A stretch of 64,000 bases of DNA from Chryseobacterium glaciei. Its GTDB lineage: Bacteria > Bacteroidota > Bacteroidia > Flavobacteriales > Weeksellaceae. Shown piece after piece: positions 1 to 8,369 of the stretch. The translations under genes were made by a program, and so were the position numbers. The DNA is taken from the NCBI RefSeq assembly GCF_001648155.1, contig NZ_CP015199.1, positions 1,932,501-1,996,500 on the forward strand, in the 5' to 3' direction. The notes under the pieces are model-generated. The model worked only from the letters and a program-made list of their open reading frames with translations, did not search any database and was not told the origin of the DNA. The first letter of the stretch is position 1, and the number at the start of each line of letters is the position of its first letter.

Positions 1-1
1 T

Positions 2-496
2 TACAAGCCACTTCATATAACTAATGCCGAAGATTTTTCTATCGGCATTGTTTTTTCTGAGTGGAATGATTTTGTAACATACAATCTTCGTGATGCAGCT
101 TTGGAAATCCTTGAAAAAGAAGGCGTAAAAGCTGAAAACATTAAACTTTTCCCGGTTCCGGGAGCATTTGAGCTTAACTACGCAAGCATGCAGCTTTGCA
201 AGGAAAGAAAATACGACGCAGTAATTGCAATTGGCTGCGTGATCCGTGGAGAAACTCCTCACTTTGATTTCGTTTGCTCGGCAGTAGCTCAGGGGATCAA
301 AGATTGTAATATCTTAACTGATACTCCAACTATCTTCTGTGTATTAACAGACGATACAAAAGAGCAGTCTATCGCAAGAAGCGGTGGTGATCTTGGAAAC
401 AAAGGCGTTGAAGCAGCTGTTACAGCATTAAGAATGGTAGATTTTAAAAAGAATTTATCTGAAAAAACCGGAAATATCGGTTTCGGACACTCATAA
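2..496 (+). CDS. ribH: 6,7-dimethyl-8-ribityllumazine synthase, 5' end cut by the window
   Basis: Lumazine synthase condenses 5-amino-6-ribitylaminouracil with 3,4-dihydroxy-2-butanone 4-phosphate in the penultimate step of riboflavin synthesis, in the cytosol. The frame is open from base 2, so the true start lies upstream; a TTG at 101 is internal. Visible family motifs are the substrate-binding segment FSEWNDFV near the cut N-terminus, PGAFELNYA, the loop AIGCVIRGETPHFDFV with the catalytic His, and FCVLTDDTKEQ with the Asn/Asp-rich turn. 164 residues are present, close to the family's full length of about 155-170. A strong terminator follows. Identification is secure. Confidence 0.95.
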   Translation, partial: YKPLHITNAEDFSIGIVFSEWNDFVTYNLRDAALEILEKEGVKAENIKLFPVPGAFELNYASMQLCKERKYDAVIAIGCVIRGETPHFDFVCSAVAQGIKDCNILTDTPTIFCVLTDDTKEQSIARSGGDLGNKGVEAAVTALRMVDFKKNLSEKTGNIGFGHS

Positions 497-530
497 TTTT
501 AACATTCGTTATAAATTCATAAAACAAAAA

Positions 531-556
531 GGACTATTATTTATAGTCCTTTTTTT
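531..556 (+). terminator. Rho-independent terminator after ribH
   Basis: A 7-bp stem GGACTAT/ATAGTCC around a short AT loop is followed by seven T residues, 35 bases after the ribH stop. Confidence 0.85.
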
Positions 557-696
557 ATTGATAACTCTCTTGTTTCCCGTATTAAAACAGGTTTTTTCCT
601 CTGATACTTATTTTTTAATGGTAAATTAACCATTTATAAAACTCCTAATAATTAAGATGTTTACGTATTTTTTATTAAATGATTGTGAACAAAAAG

Positions 697-704
697 TATC
701 TTTG
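697..704 (+). promoter_or_regulatory. Bacteroidota -7 box for the LtaS-like gene
   Basis: TATCTTTG matches the TAnnTTTG -7 consensus and lies 27 bases before the ATG at 732. The nearest upstream TTG (683-685) is too close for a standard -33 element, so only the -7 box is claimed. Confidence 0.5.
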
Positions 705-731
705 CGAAAAATCAACTTATAATTCAACCAG

Positions 732-2810
732 ATGATTACTCAAAAAATTAAACCTTTTTTATATTTAGGTATTTTTTACCTTATAGTTTCATTAGTTATA
801 AGACTCGTTTTCTTATTTCATCCCATAACAACCGCAAGTTTTGGATTTTTTGAGATAATTAAAGTATTATCGATCGGAATTATTAATGACATTTTTGTGT
901 TCACCATTGCGAGTGTGTTCTTAGCACTGTACTTTTTATTTCTATCAAATTCGAAGTACGATAAGCCTTACGGACATATCATATTAGGAATACTTATACT
1001 TATTTTCCTTTACATCCTCGTTATTCCCAACAATATTTTCAAACAATATGGAGGCTCAATTGCAGAGATTGCCCTCGCTTTTATTGGGTTAAAAATACTC
1101 TTCTTTGGATTAATGCTTTTCTTACCTGGCAAAAGAATTCAGATCAGAAATGTTCTTTACTTTATCATATTGTTTTTGTATTCGGTAATCATCATTTTCA
1201 ATGCGGTAAGTGAGTATTTCTTTTATAATGAATTTGGTTTGAGATACAATTTCATCGCTGTAGATTATCTTATTTACACCAACGAAGTTATCGGAAACAT
1301 CATGGAAAGTTATCCTGTTGTTCCTTTATTCCTTTCTATTTTTGCTGTTGGACTTGCCATCACGTTCTTCATTTATAGAAAAACAAGAAAAGAACTTCTG
1401 GATCTTCCAAATTTGAAACAGAAATTCATTTTATTAGGTTCTTTCATTCTGTTGGTTGCTGTAAGTTTATTCGGATTAAGTTTTACAACGAAAATAACCT
1501 CTCCGAATGTCTTCGCAGAAGAAATTGAAGCCAACGGATTACCTAAATTTTACTGGGCGTTTACCCACAACGAACTTGATTATTTTCAGTTTTATCCTAA
1601 AATAGATCAAAAATTAGCTGAAAAGAATTTCTTAAGTGAATTTTCTACTCCGGCTTTAACAAGAAATATCACCTCAGAACAGCCTGAATTAAAGAAAAAT
1701 GTAGTTTTAATTTCCATTGAAAGTCTATCCGCAGATTTTATGGAACATTATGGGAACACAGAAAAGCTAACTCCATTTTTGGATAGTCTGGCAGATAAAT
1801 CGATGATGTTTACCAATCTGTATGCTACAGGAAACAGAACCGTTCGTGGTTTGGAAGCATTGACACTTTGTATTCCTCCAACAGCCGGAGAAAGTATCAT
1901 TAAAAGAGAAAATAATAAGAATAAATTCACAACCGGAAGTGTTTTCAAATCTAAAGGTTATGATGTGAAATTTTTATATGGCGGATACAGTTATTTCGAC
2001 AATATGCAGGATTTCTTTACCGGAAACGGATATGGAATTGTAGACAGAGATAATTTTAAACCAGAAGAAATTTCTTTTGCCAATGTTTGGGGCGTTGCCG
2101 ATGAAGATATGGCTAAAAAAGCAATTCAGGTGATGAATGCTGAAGCAAAATCAGGAAAGCCGTTCTTTAATCACTGGATGACCGTTTCCAATCACAGACC
2201 GTTTACCTATCCTGACGGAAGAATTGATATTCCCGGAAATGCAAAATCCCGTGAAGGCGGAGTAAAATATACAGACTATTCGCTTAGAAAGTTCTTTGAA
2301 ATGGCTAAAAAACAAGATTGGTACAAAAATACAGTCTTCGTAATTATCGCTGATCATTGTGCTTCCAGCGCAGGAGACACAGAATTACCGATGGATAAAT
2401 ATAAAATTCCTGCAATGGTTTATTCTGAAGGATTTATTCAACCTCAAAAATTTGATAAACTGATGTCTCAGATCGATGTAATGCCAACTGTTTTTGGTTT
2501 ATTAAATTTTAATTATCAATCTAAATTCTTGGGTCAGGATGTCTTAAAAAGTGAATTTCAGCCTAAAGCTTATATTGCAACGTATCAGGATCTTGGATTT
2601 GTGAAAGATGATCATTTAACGATCATTTCGCCTGTAAGAATTATCAGACAATATTCTGTGAAACAAAAACCGGGTAAATTATCACCTCAATTCAATATTT
2701 ATTATGATGAGAATATTTTAAAAGATCATAATCAAAAACTTGTTGATGAAACAATTTCCGCTTATCAGTCTACTTCTTATTGGTTAAAAAACAATCAGTT
2801 GAATCGTTAA
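732..2810 (+). CDS. LTA synthase-family membrane sulfatase-like protein
   Basis: The 692-aa protein has about five hydrophobic segments within residues 8-250, then an extracytoplasmic alkaline-phosphatase/sulfatase-fold domain from about residue 320. Family landmarks are the metal-binding Glu in ISIESLS (E330), the catalytic Thr in GNRTVRG (T370) and a metal site in IADHCASS. In the LtaS/MdoB family this domain moves phosphoglycerol or phosphoethanolamine groups onto envelope glycans or lipids. Gram-negative Bacteroidota lack lipoteichoic acid, so the substrate here is unknown; lipid or periplasmic-glycan modification is an inference. It is a single gene with its own -7 box. The alternative, a true sulfatase, is unlikely because there is no CxPxR motif. 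Confidence 0.85.
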   Translation: MITQKIKPFLYLGIFYLIVSLVIRLVFLFHPITTASFGFFEIIKVLSIGIINDIFVFTIASVFLALYFLFLSNSKYDKPYGHIILGILILIFLYILVIPNNIFKQYGGSIAEIALAFIGLKILFFGLMLFLPGKRIQIRNVLYFIILFLYSVIIIFNAVSEYFFYNEFGLRYNFIAVDYLIYTNEVIGNIMESYPVVPLFLSIFAVGLAITFFIYRKTRKELLDLPNLKQKFILLGSFILLVAVSLFGLSFTTKITSPNVFAEEIEANGLPKFYWAFTHNELDYFQFYPKIDQKLAEKNFLSEFSTPALTRNITSEQPELKKNVVLISIESLSADFMEHYGNTEKLTPFLDSLADKSMMFTNLYATGNRTVRGLEALTLCIPPTAGESIIKRENNKNKFTTGSVFKSKGYDVKFLYGGYSYFDNMQDFFTGNGYGIVDRDNFKPEEISFANVWGVADEDMAKKAIQVMNAEAKSGKPFFNHWMTVSNHRPFTYPDGRIDIPGNAKSREGGVKYTDYSLRKFFEMAKKQDWYKNTVFVIIADHCASSAGDTELPMDKYKIPAMVYSEGFIQPQKFDKLMSQIDVMPTVFGLLNFNYQSKFLGQDVLKSEFQPKAYIATYQDLGFVKDDHLTIISPVRIIRQYSVKQKPGKLSPQFNIYYDENILKDHNQKLVDETISAYQSTSYWLKNNQLNR

Positions 2811-2912
2811 TTTTGGTTACAGAAAATATTTTTATTGATAATTTTTCATGTAAATATTTAATGTTAATATTAATTTTATATTTTTAACTTTACTAACAAA
2901 ATTAAACACATT

Positions 2913-3776
2913 ATGAAATGGACAGACGATAGAGGTGGCAACGTTGAAGACCGTCGCGGAGGCGGTGGACGCAGTGGCGGTGCAATTGTAGGCGGCGGAC
3001 TTGGAACTTTAATTATTGCCGCTATCATCTTCTTTCTGGGAGGAGATCCTTCAAGCATATTAAGCTCCGGCAGCATGTCTTCACCACAAACTCAGACCGA
3101 ACAACGGGAACTAAGTGCCAACGACAAGAAAATTGGAGAAATGGTCGACATGATGGGAAAATGGAATATCCTAACATGGGATCAGGTTTTCAAGGAAAAT
3201 GGCATGACTTATACTCCTCCAAAGATCATTCTTTTTACAGAAACTACTCAATCCGGTTGTGGAACTGCGCAATCTGCGATGGGACCTTTTTATTGTCCTG
3301 CAGATCAGTCGGTTTACATGGATATGAGTTTCTTTAATGAGTTACAGCAACGATTTGGCGCACAAGTTACTGAATTCACGATTGCTTACGTTTTGGCTCA
3401 CGAAGTTGGTCACCACGTACAGACTCTTTTAGGAACAACTCAAAAAGTTGATGCCTTGAGAAGAAGCGGAAGATATTCTGAAACCGAAATGAACAGAGTT
3501 TCTGTTGCAACCGAATTACAGGCTGATTTCTATGCCGGAGTTTGGGCTAAGAAAACAGATTCTAGAGAACATATTTTAGAACCCGGAGATATTGAGTCTG
3601 CCATTGAAGCTGCACAAGCTGTTGGAGACGATAATATTCAGAAAAGATCTCAGGGATATGTAAATCAGGAAAGTTTTACGCATGGCTCATCTGCACAGCG
3701 TAAAGAATGGTTTATGAAAGGGTATACTACCGGAGACATCAGACAAGGTGATACTTTCAACCAACTTTTAAAATAA
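2913..3776 (+). CDS. ypfJ: Neutral zinc metallopeptidase, YpfJ/KPN_02809 family
   Basis: The 287-aa protein starts MKWTDDRGG, typical of the family, followed by a Gly/Arg-rich stretch, one membrane segment at about residues 23-44 and a periplasmic domain. The zinc motif HEVGHH (H163, E164, H167) is intact, and the downstream TELQADFYAG supplies the third ligand region. CGTAQSAMGPFYCPADQ is a conserved family signature. The biological substrate of this family is not established. The gene stands alone between the LtaS-like gene and a convergent terminator. Length and motif order are normal for the family; the symbol is by similarity only. Confidence 0.88.
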   Translation: MKWTDDRGGNVEDRRGGGGRSGGAIVGGGLGTLIIAAIIFFLGGDPSSILSSGSMSSPQTQTEQRELSANDKKIGEMVDMMGKWNILTWDQVFKENGMTYTPPKIILFTETTQSGCGTAQSAMGPFYCPADQSVYMDMSFFNELQQRFGAQVTEFTIAYVLAHEVGHHVQTLLGTTQKVDALRRSGRYSETEMNRVSVATELQADFYAGVWAKKTDSREHILEPGDIESAIEAAQAVGDDNIQKRSQGYVNQESFTHGSSAQRKEWFMKGYTTGDIRQGDTFNQLLK

Positions 3777-3798
3777 ATTAATCCTTATAAAAATTAAA

Positions 3799-3822
3799 AA
3801 CCCTGAAGAAGTTCTTCAGGGT
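3799..3822. terminator. Bidirectional terminator between convergent genes
   Basis: AACCCTGAAGA pairs with TCTTCAGGGTT, with A/T-rich flanks on both sides. It separates the plus-strand peptidase from the minus-strand GLPGLI gene. Confidence 0.85.
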
Positions 3823-3828
3823 TTTGTT

Positions 3829-4698
3829 TTATTTCAATTCTATCGGATTGCTGTTATTTTTAGCTTCCTCTTTTATTCTGTCTTCCATTCTTTTTCTCAT
3901 TTCGGCAGGATTTTGATTTCCGCCACGGCCATTTCCGCCGCCTGATCTTGGTGAAGCAATTCCTCCACCACCTATTCTGGTTTGTGAAAATCCGCCACCT
4001 TGTTGGCTCATGAATGACATAGGATCGGTTCTATATTTTTCCTGTTGTTTTAAATAATCTGCTCTTTTTACTTTAATCGTATTTCCAAATTGATTCATCG
4101 TTGGAAAATCGGCGATTTTATAGTTTTTCATTAAGTCAAAAGAATATTCTCCTTGAGCGTCTTCCACTTTTACAATCAATCCAGGAAGTCCTGTAAATTT
4201 GTACGGTCCATCCTGATAAGGTAAATCTGTTGTAAACCAAGCCGTCCATTTTCTTCCAGCAAAATCAGTTTCAGCTTTTTGTACTTTATATTCTCCGATT
4301 TTTGTTGTTTCGGGAAGGATTTTCCAGCTTAAAGGACGATCTTCTTCGTAAGAATAGTTATCTCGACCTATTCTGTCTTTAAAGAATGTCTTTTGGTTGG
4401 TTTTATCTTTTTCTATTGAATAATTAATACTTGAACGTAAACCTTCCATCTGGTCTCTGTTAAAACCCCTTGCACCACCGCTTTGAAAGTTTTGCTGCAT
4501 GATAGAATCTCTTTTCAATCTGTTTTCAGAATAGAACATTGATTTTTCTGCTGAAATGTCTAAGTATGCGTTTTCGGTTTTTATATCAGTTTTGTTTGCT
4601 GCATCCGGTTTCATGGTTACCTGATACACAAATCTGTTGGCTTGTGCATAGATATTCTGCATGAATAATGCTAAAGCAATGATTCCTATTTTTTTCAT
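3829..4698 (-). CDS. GLPGLI family protein (secreted)
   Basis: The 289-aa protein has a Sec signal peptide ending near NIYAQA and contains the family motif GLPGLIVKVED that names TIGR01200. This family is widespread and often multi-copy in Bacteroidota, exported to the periplasm or outer membrane, with no established function. The conserved core KWTAWFTTDLPYQDGPYKF precedes the motif. The C-terminal third is low complexity: a Gly/Arg/Ser-rich run, then an acidic and basic tail. It lies 7 bp downstream of a paralogue, so the two are probably one transcript ending at the terminator at 3799-3822. Confidence 0.85.
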   Translation of the reverse strand: MKKIGIIALALFMQNIYAQANRFVYQVTMKPDAANKTDIKTENAYLDISAEKSMFYSENRLKRDSIMQQNFQSGGARGFNRDQMEGLRSSINYSIEKDKTNQKTFFKDRIGRDNYSYEEDRPLSWKILPETTKIGEYKVQKAETDFAGRKWTAWFTTDLPYQDGPYKFTGLPGLIVKVEDAQGEYSFDLMKNYKIADFPTMNQFGNTIKVKRADYLKQQEKYRTDPMSFMSQQGGGFSQTRIGGGGIASPRSGGGNGRGGNQNPAEMRKRMEDRIKEEAKNNSNPIELK

Positions 4699-4705
4699 TT
4701 TAAAT

Positions 4706-5644
4706 TTATTTTAATTCAATTGGGTTTTGGTTAATATTGTTTTTAAAAGAAGTATTTTCTGTGTTAGTGCTTTGCATTGATGGATTATTACCGTCCATTC
4801 CTCCTCTGTGAGACATTCCTTCACCACCACCTAAGTGATTGCCGCCTCTCATTCCGCCCATTCCGCCGCCATGTTTTCCGCCACCGCCGTTAAAACTTTG
4901 CATTCCATCTCCATTACTACCCAGTCTTTTGTTTTTTATAAATTCTAGCTCCAATGCGGCTTTATCTCCATTAAAATTTACTCTTGTACTTAGCTTGACA
5001 TCAGAACTAATGGGTTCTTCAAAAGCATTTTTAACTATAATTTTCTTAATAAGATCGAATTTATAATCGCCTTTATCATCTTCTAATTTCACAATTAGTC
5101 CAGGTAAGCCAGAAAGTTTGTAGGGGCCGTCAGAAATCGCAATATCTTTTGTGAACCATGCCGTCCAAACTCTCCCTCCAAAATTGGCAACTGCTTTTTG
5201 GGACGGATACCCATTCTGTTTCTCTGTAACATCTGTTATCTCCCACTTTACAGGTCTGTCTTCCTGATAATAAATTTGCTTCCCGACTACTCTATCGTAA
5301 TAATAAACTTTCTGTCCAGGAATATCTTTAGTTATATAATATTCAAAAAAAGTAGGCTCAACATGTTTTTTGATTCCGAGTTTTGAAAAATCTTTTTCTT
5401 CTTTTTTAATATCTTTTTTTTCGTCAAGTTTAAATGTCGAGAATAAAGAATCTTTAATTAATTTATTCTCACTGATAAATAAAGATCGATTGTCTTTAAT
5501 ATCCAAAAAAGTTTTTTCATTCTTTAGGCTTACCAGATTAATTGAATCCGGATTCACCGAAGTTTCATAAATGTATCTTGTAGTCTGTCCGTAAGACATT
5601 GTTACCAAAAACAGCGCTAAAAAAACAAGTACTTTATTTTTCAT
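4706..5644 (-). CDS. GLPGLI family protein with Gly/Met/His-rich C-terminus
   Basis: First gene of the GLPGLI pair. It has a signal peptide (MKNKVLVFLALFLVTMSYGQ), the conserved core VWTAWFTKDIAISDGPYKL and the motif GLPGLIVKLEDDKGDY. Compared with its neighbour, residues about 245-290 are strikingly rich in Gly, Met and His (pieces such as GGMGGMRGG and GMSHRGGMDG). Such composition can bind soft metals, but this is inference. Both proteins end in NPIELK, which supports a recent duplication. Function of the family is unknown. Confidence 0.83.
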   Translation of the reverse strand: MKNKVLVFLALFLVTMSYGQTTRYIYETSVNPDSINLVSLKNEKTFLDIKDNRSLFISENKLIKDSLFSTFKLDEKKDIKKEEKDFSKLGIKKHVEPTFFEYYITKDIPGQKVYYYDRVVGKQIYYQEDRPVKWEITDVTEKQNGYPSQKAVANFGGRVWTAWFTKDIAISDGPYKLSGLPGLIVKLEDDKGDYKFDLIKKIIVKNAFEEPISSDVKLSTRVNFNGDKAALELEFIKNKRLGSNGDGMQSFNGGGGKHGGGMGGMRGGNHLGGGEGMSHRGGMDGNNPSMQSTNTENTSFKNNINQNPIELK

Positions 5645-5799
5645 TATTATTTCTTTTATAGATAAAAAATCCTATTCAAAGTTAAATCAAAAACAGAGTT
5701 TCCTGATTTGTGATAGAAAATTTATACAATTTTAACATTAACAATCATATCGATAATCAACTTAATAAGATTAGAATCATTAAAATAGATAGCTTCAAT

Positions 5800-5830
5800 T
5801 TGAGATTGCGGAAATTAGTTCGTATTTTTG
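5800..5830 (+). promoter_or_regulatory. Promoter of the SUF operon
   Basis: TTG (5800-5802), a 20-bp spacer and TATTTTTG (5823-5830) match the Bacteroidota TTG-N19-21-TAnnTTTG promoter. The -7 box ends 28 bases before the sufA-like ATG. Confidence 0.75.
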
Positions 5831-5858
5831 CAAGATTAAATCATTCTAAATAAATACA

Positions 5859-6188
5859 ATGATAAAAGTATCAGACCAAGCAAAGGCAAAAGCTATCCAA
5901 CTTATGACGGAAGATGGCTTCAACCCTGCTGAAGATTATATAAGAGTAGGGGTAAAAAGTGGAGGATGTTCTGGTTTAGAGTATGTTTTGGGATTCGACA
6001 ATCAAAAAGCAGACACAGATCAGATTTTTGAAGATAACGACGTAAAAATTGTTGTTGAGAAAAAAGCTGTCCTTTATCTGGCAGGAACAATTCTTGAGTA
6101 TTCAGGAGGATTAAACGGAAAGGGGTTTGTTTTTAACAATCCTAATGCATCCAGAACGTGTGGTTGTGGAGAGAGTTTTTCTTTATAA
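5859..6188 (+). CDS. sufA: Iron-sulfur cluster carrier, A-type (SufA/IscA/ErpA)
   Basis: This 109-aa A-type carrier accepts a nascent Fe-S cluster from the SufBCD scaffold and passes it to apo-enzymes. The three conserved cysteines are present: one in SGGCSGLEY and two in the C-terminal RTCGCGESF. Length is standard. It is the first gene of the SUF operon, behind a well-formed promoter, and sufB follows after 82 bp. That gap contains a short imperfect direct repeat (ttagaagttaga and related) of no clear function. sufA, iscA and erpA cannot be separated by sequence alone; the symbol rests on operon position. Confidence 0.9.
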   Translation: MIKVSDQAKAKAIQLMTEDGFNPAEDYIRVGVKSGGCSGLEYVLGFDNQKADTDQIFEDNDVKIVVEKKAVLYLAGTILEYSGGLNGKGFVFNNPNASRTCGCGESFSL

Positions 6189-6270
6189 TTAGAAGTTAGA
6201 AATATGAGGTTAGAAGTTAGCACATTGCGAATTTTTAACATCTGAAATTTAACCTCTAAAATCTATTAAA

Positions 6271-7719
6271 ATGAGTAAATATACTGAAGACGACTTGAGG
6301 GTCGATTTAGAAAATAAAAAATACGAATTCGGTTGGGAAACAAAGATCGATTATGAAGATTTCCCGATTGGTTTAAATGAAGATATCGTTCGTGCTATTT
6401 CTGCTAAAAAAGAAGAGCCGGAATGGATGACTGAATGGCGTTTGGAGTCTTATAGAATTTGGCTAAAGATGACTGAGCCAGATTGGGCAAACATTAAATA
6501 TACAAAACCAGATTTTCAAGCCATAAAATATTACGCTGCTCCGAAAGTAAACGCTGAATTGGCAAGCTTAGATGAAGTAGATCCTGAATTATTGGCAACT
6601 TTTGCAAAATTAGGAATCAATATTGAAGAACAAAAAAGACTTTCAGGAGTTGCTGTAGATATTGTAATAGATTCAGTTTCTGTTAAAACGACCTTTCAGG
6701 ACACGTTAATGGAAAAAGGAATTATTTTCTGTTCAATTTCTGAGGCGATTAAAAATCACCCGGATCTTGTTAAGAAATATCTTGGTAAAGTAGTTCCTAG
6801 AGGAGATAACTTTTATGCAGCCCTAAATTCCGCAGTATTTTCTGACGGAAGTTTCTGCTATATTCCAAAAGGCGTAAGATGTCCAATGGAATTGTCTACG
6901 TATTTCCGTATCAATCAAGCAGGAACAGGTCAGTTTGAAAGAACGATCGTTATCGCCGATGAAGGAAGTTATGTATCTTATCTTGAAGGCTGTACAGCTC
7001 CGTCAAGAGACGAAAACCAGCTTCACGCTGCCGTTGTAGAACTTATCGCAATGGATGGCGCTGAAATTAAATATTCAACCGTTCAAAACTGGTATCCAGG
7101 AAATGAAGAAGGAAAAGGAGGTGTTTTCAATTTTGTAACGAAAAGAGGACTTTGCGAAAGAAATGCAAAAATCTCTTGGACTCAGGTTGAAACAGGTTCT
7201 GCCGTTACTTGGAAATATCCGTCTTGTATCTTGAAAGGTGATAACTCAATTGGGGAATTCTACTCTATTGCGGTTACCAACAACCACCAATATGCAGATA
7301 CAGGGACAAAAATGATCCACATTGGTAAAAATACCAGATCAACGATCATTTCTAAAGGAATCTCTGCAGGAAAATCTCAGAATTCATACAGAGGATTGGT
7401 AAAAGTAATGCCTTCTGCAAAAGGAGCGAGAAATTTCTCTCAGTGTGATTCTTTACTAATGGGTAACGAATGTGGTGCACACACCTTCCCTTACATTGAA
7501 ATTAAAGACCCTACAGCTCAGTTAGAGCACGAGGCTACGACTTCAAAAATCGGTGAAGATCAGATTTTCTACTGTAACCAAAGAGGTATTGATACGGAAA
7601 GAGCAATTGCTTTGATCGTAAACGGTTTCAGTAAAGAAGTTTTAAATAAATTACCAATGGAATTCGCTATTGAAGCGCAGAAATTGTTGGAAATTTCATT
7701 AGAAGGATCAGTTGGGTAA
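6271..7719 (+). CDS. sufB: Fe-S cluster assembly scaffold SufB
   Basis: The 482-aa SufB is the cluster-building subunit of the SufBC2D complex. Landmarks visible are [21 protein letters not shown], the beta-helix core, the conserved [10 protein letters not shown] segment near the C-terminus with the cysteine that corresponds to E. coli Cys405, and the closing [16 protein letters not shown]. Length is typical (about 480 aa). Just three bases after its stop the left inverted repeat of the GxxExxY element begins, so the usual tight sufB-sufC junction is broken here by 650 bp. Identification is secure. Confidence 0.96.
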   Translation: MSKYTEDDLRVDLENKKYEFGWETKIDYEDFPIGLNEDIVRAISAKKEEPEWMTEWRLESYRIWLKMTEPDWANIKYTKPDFQAIKYYAAPKVNAELASLDEVDPELLATFAKLGINIEEQKRLSGVAVDIVIDSVSVKTTFQDTLMEKGIIFCSISEAIKNHPDLVKKYLGKVVPRGDNFYAALNSAVFSDGSFCYIPKGVRCPMELSTYFRINQAGTGQFERTIVIADEGSYVSYLEGCTAPSRDENQLHAAVVELIAMDGAEIKYSTVQNWYPGNEEGKGGVFNFVTKRGLCERNAKISWTQVETGSAVTWKYPSCILKGDNSIGEFYSIAVTNNHQYADTGTKMIHIGKNTRSTIISKGISAGKSQNSYRGLVKVMPSAKGARNFSQCDSLLMGNECGAHTFPYIEIKDPTAQLEHEATTSKIGEDQIFYCNQRGIDTERAIALIVNGFSKEVLNKLPMEFAIEAQKLLEISLEGSVG

Positions 7720-7721
7720 TT

Positions 7722-7751
7722 TTTATCGCAAGGTTAGACTAAGATTTTTTA
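7722..7751 (+). repeat. Left outer inverted repeat (30 bp)
   Basis: Perfect reverse complement of 8331-8360. Core reads cgcaaggttagactaag. Confidence 0.95.
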
Positions 7752-7771
7752 GTTGCTAATTATTTATTTTA

Positions 7772-7797
7772 AAGATAAACAAAGGCGCTAACGCTTA
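7772..7797 (+). repeat. Left inner inverted repeat (26 bp)
   Basis: Perfect reverse complement of 8288-8313. Core reads caaaggcgctaacgctta. Confidence 0.95.
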
Positions 7798-7819
7798 GGA
7801 AAGTAATACAAGTTTTAAA

Positions 7820-7851
7820 TTGCATTCCTACAATTAACTTGTGTATCTTTG
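7820..7851 (+). promoter_or_regulatory. Internal promoter of the GxxExxY gene
   Basis: TTG (7820-7822), a 21-bp spacer and TATCTTTG (7844-7851) form a Bacteroidota promoter. A TTG codon at 7839 overlaps it and so cannot be the translation start; the ATG at 7866, 14 bases after the -7 box, is the better start and gives a very short leader. Confidence 0.65.
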
Positions 7852-7865
7852 CGAAAATTACACAA

Positions 7866-8252
7866 ATGACCGAAAATGAAATTTCAAAGATTGTCTTTGA
7901 AAGTGGATTAAAAATCTATAGAAAATTAGGAATTGGATTATACGAAAGTATTTATGAAGAATGTCTTTTCTATGAATTAAAGAAATCAGATGTAAAAGTT
8001 GAAAGACAAAAACCTCTGAACATCCAATACGAAGAACTATTGCTGGAAAATGCTTTTAAAATGGATTTATTAATTGAAAACAAAGTTGTTTTAGAAATTA
8101 AATCCGTTGAAAATTTAAATAATTTTCATGCAGCACAATTAAAAAATTATTTAAGACTTGGAGACTATAAACTTGGAATGTTGATAAACTTCAACTCCCA
8201 ACTGTTTAAAAATGGTGTCATGAGAATAGCAAACGGTCTTGATAAATTTTAG
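7866..8252 (+). CDS. GxxExxY family protein (PD-(D/E)XK-like fold)
   Basis: The 128-aa protein carries the signature that names the family, GLYESIY (G24, E27, Y30), and a PD-(D/E)XK-type core: D67 in KMDLLI, then E77-I-K79 in VVLEIKS. The family (TIGR04256/PF13366) is abundant in Bacteroidota and Planctomycetes; I know of no proven function, although the core residues suggest a nuclease fold. Here the gene sits between long inverted repeats inside the SUF operon and has its own promoter, so it looks like a selfish or cargo gene rather than part of Fe-S assembly. All core residues look intact. Confidence 0.88.
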   Translation: MTENEISKIVFESGLKIYRKLGIGLYESIYEECLFYELKKSDVKVERQKPLNIQYEELLLENAFKMDLLIENKVVLEIKSVENLNNFHAAQLKNYLRLGDYKLGMLINFNSQLFKNGVMRIANGLDKF

Positions 8253-8287
8253 ATATAAATTAAGAATAAGAAATAGTATTTCATTGA

Positions 8288-8313
8288 TAAGCGTTAGCGC
8301 CTTTGTTTATCTT
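8288..8313 (-). repeat. Right inner inverted repeat (26 bp)
   Basis: Perfect reverse complement of 7772-7797; it begins 35 bases after the GxxExxY stop. Confidence 0.95.
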
Positions 8314-8330
8314 AAAAAAGCAAAGGAGAT

Positions 8331-8360
8331 TAAAAAATCTTAGTCTAACCTTGCGATAAA
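8331..8360 (-). repeat. Right outer inverted repeat (30 bp)
   Basis: Perfect reverse complement of 7722-7751; it ends 9 bases before the sufC ATG, so it also forms the sufC translation-initiation region. Confidence 0.95.
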
Positions 8361-8369
8361 CTTGAACAT

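Larger units (their letters stand above)
7722..8360. mobile_element. Inverted-repeat element carrying a GxxExxY gene, inserted between sufB and sufC
   Basis: The element fills the sufB-sufC gap almost exactly: it starts 3 bp after the sufB stop and ends 9 bp before the sufC ATG. Its outer arms (7722-7751 and 8331-8360) are perfect 30-bp inverted repeats; its inner arms (7772-7797 and 8288-8313) are perfect 26-bp inverted repeats. The spacers between outer and inner arms (20 and 17 bp) are unrelated. Between the inner arms sit a promoter and one small gene. In the SUF transcript the arms would fold into a long interrupted stem. No transposase is present and no target duplication was seen, so the way it moves is unknown; mobility itself is an inference. 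Confidence 0.7.

Noticed and set aside
7839..7865. TTG at 7839 as start of the GxxExxY gene
   Set aside because: It lies inside the promoter -7 region; the ATG at 7866 gives the usual N-terminus.
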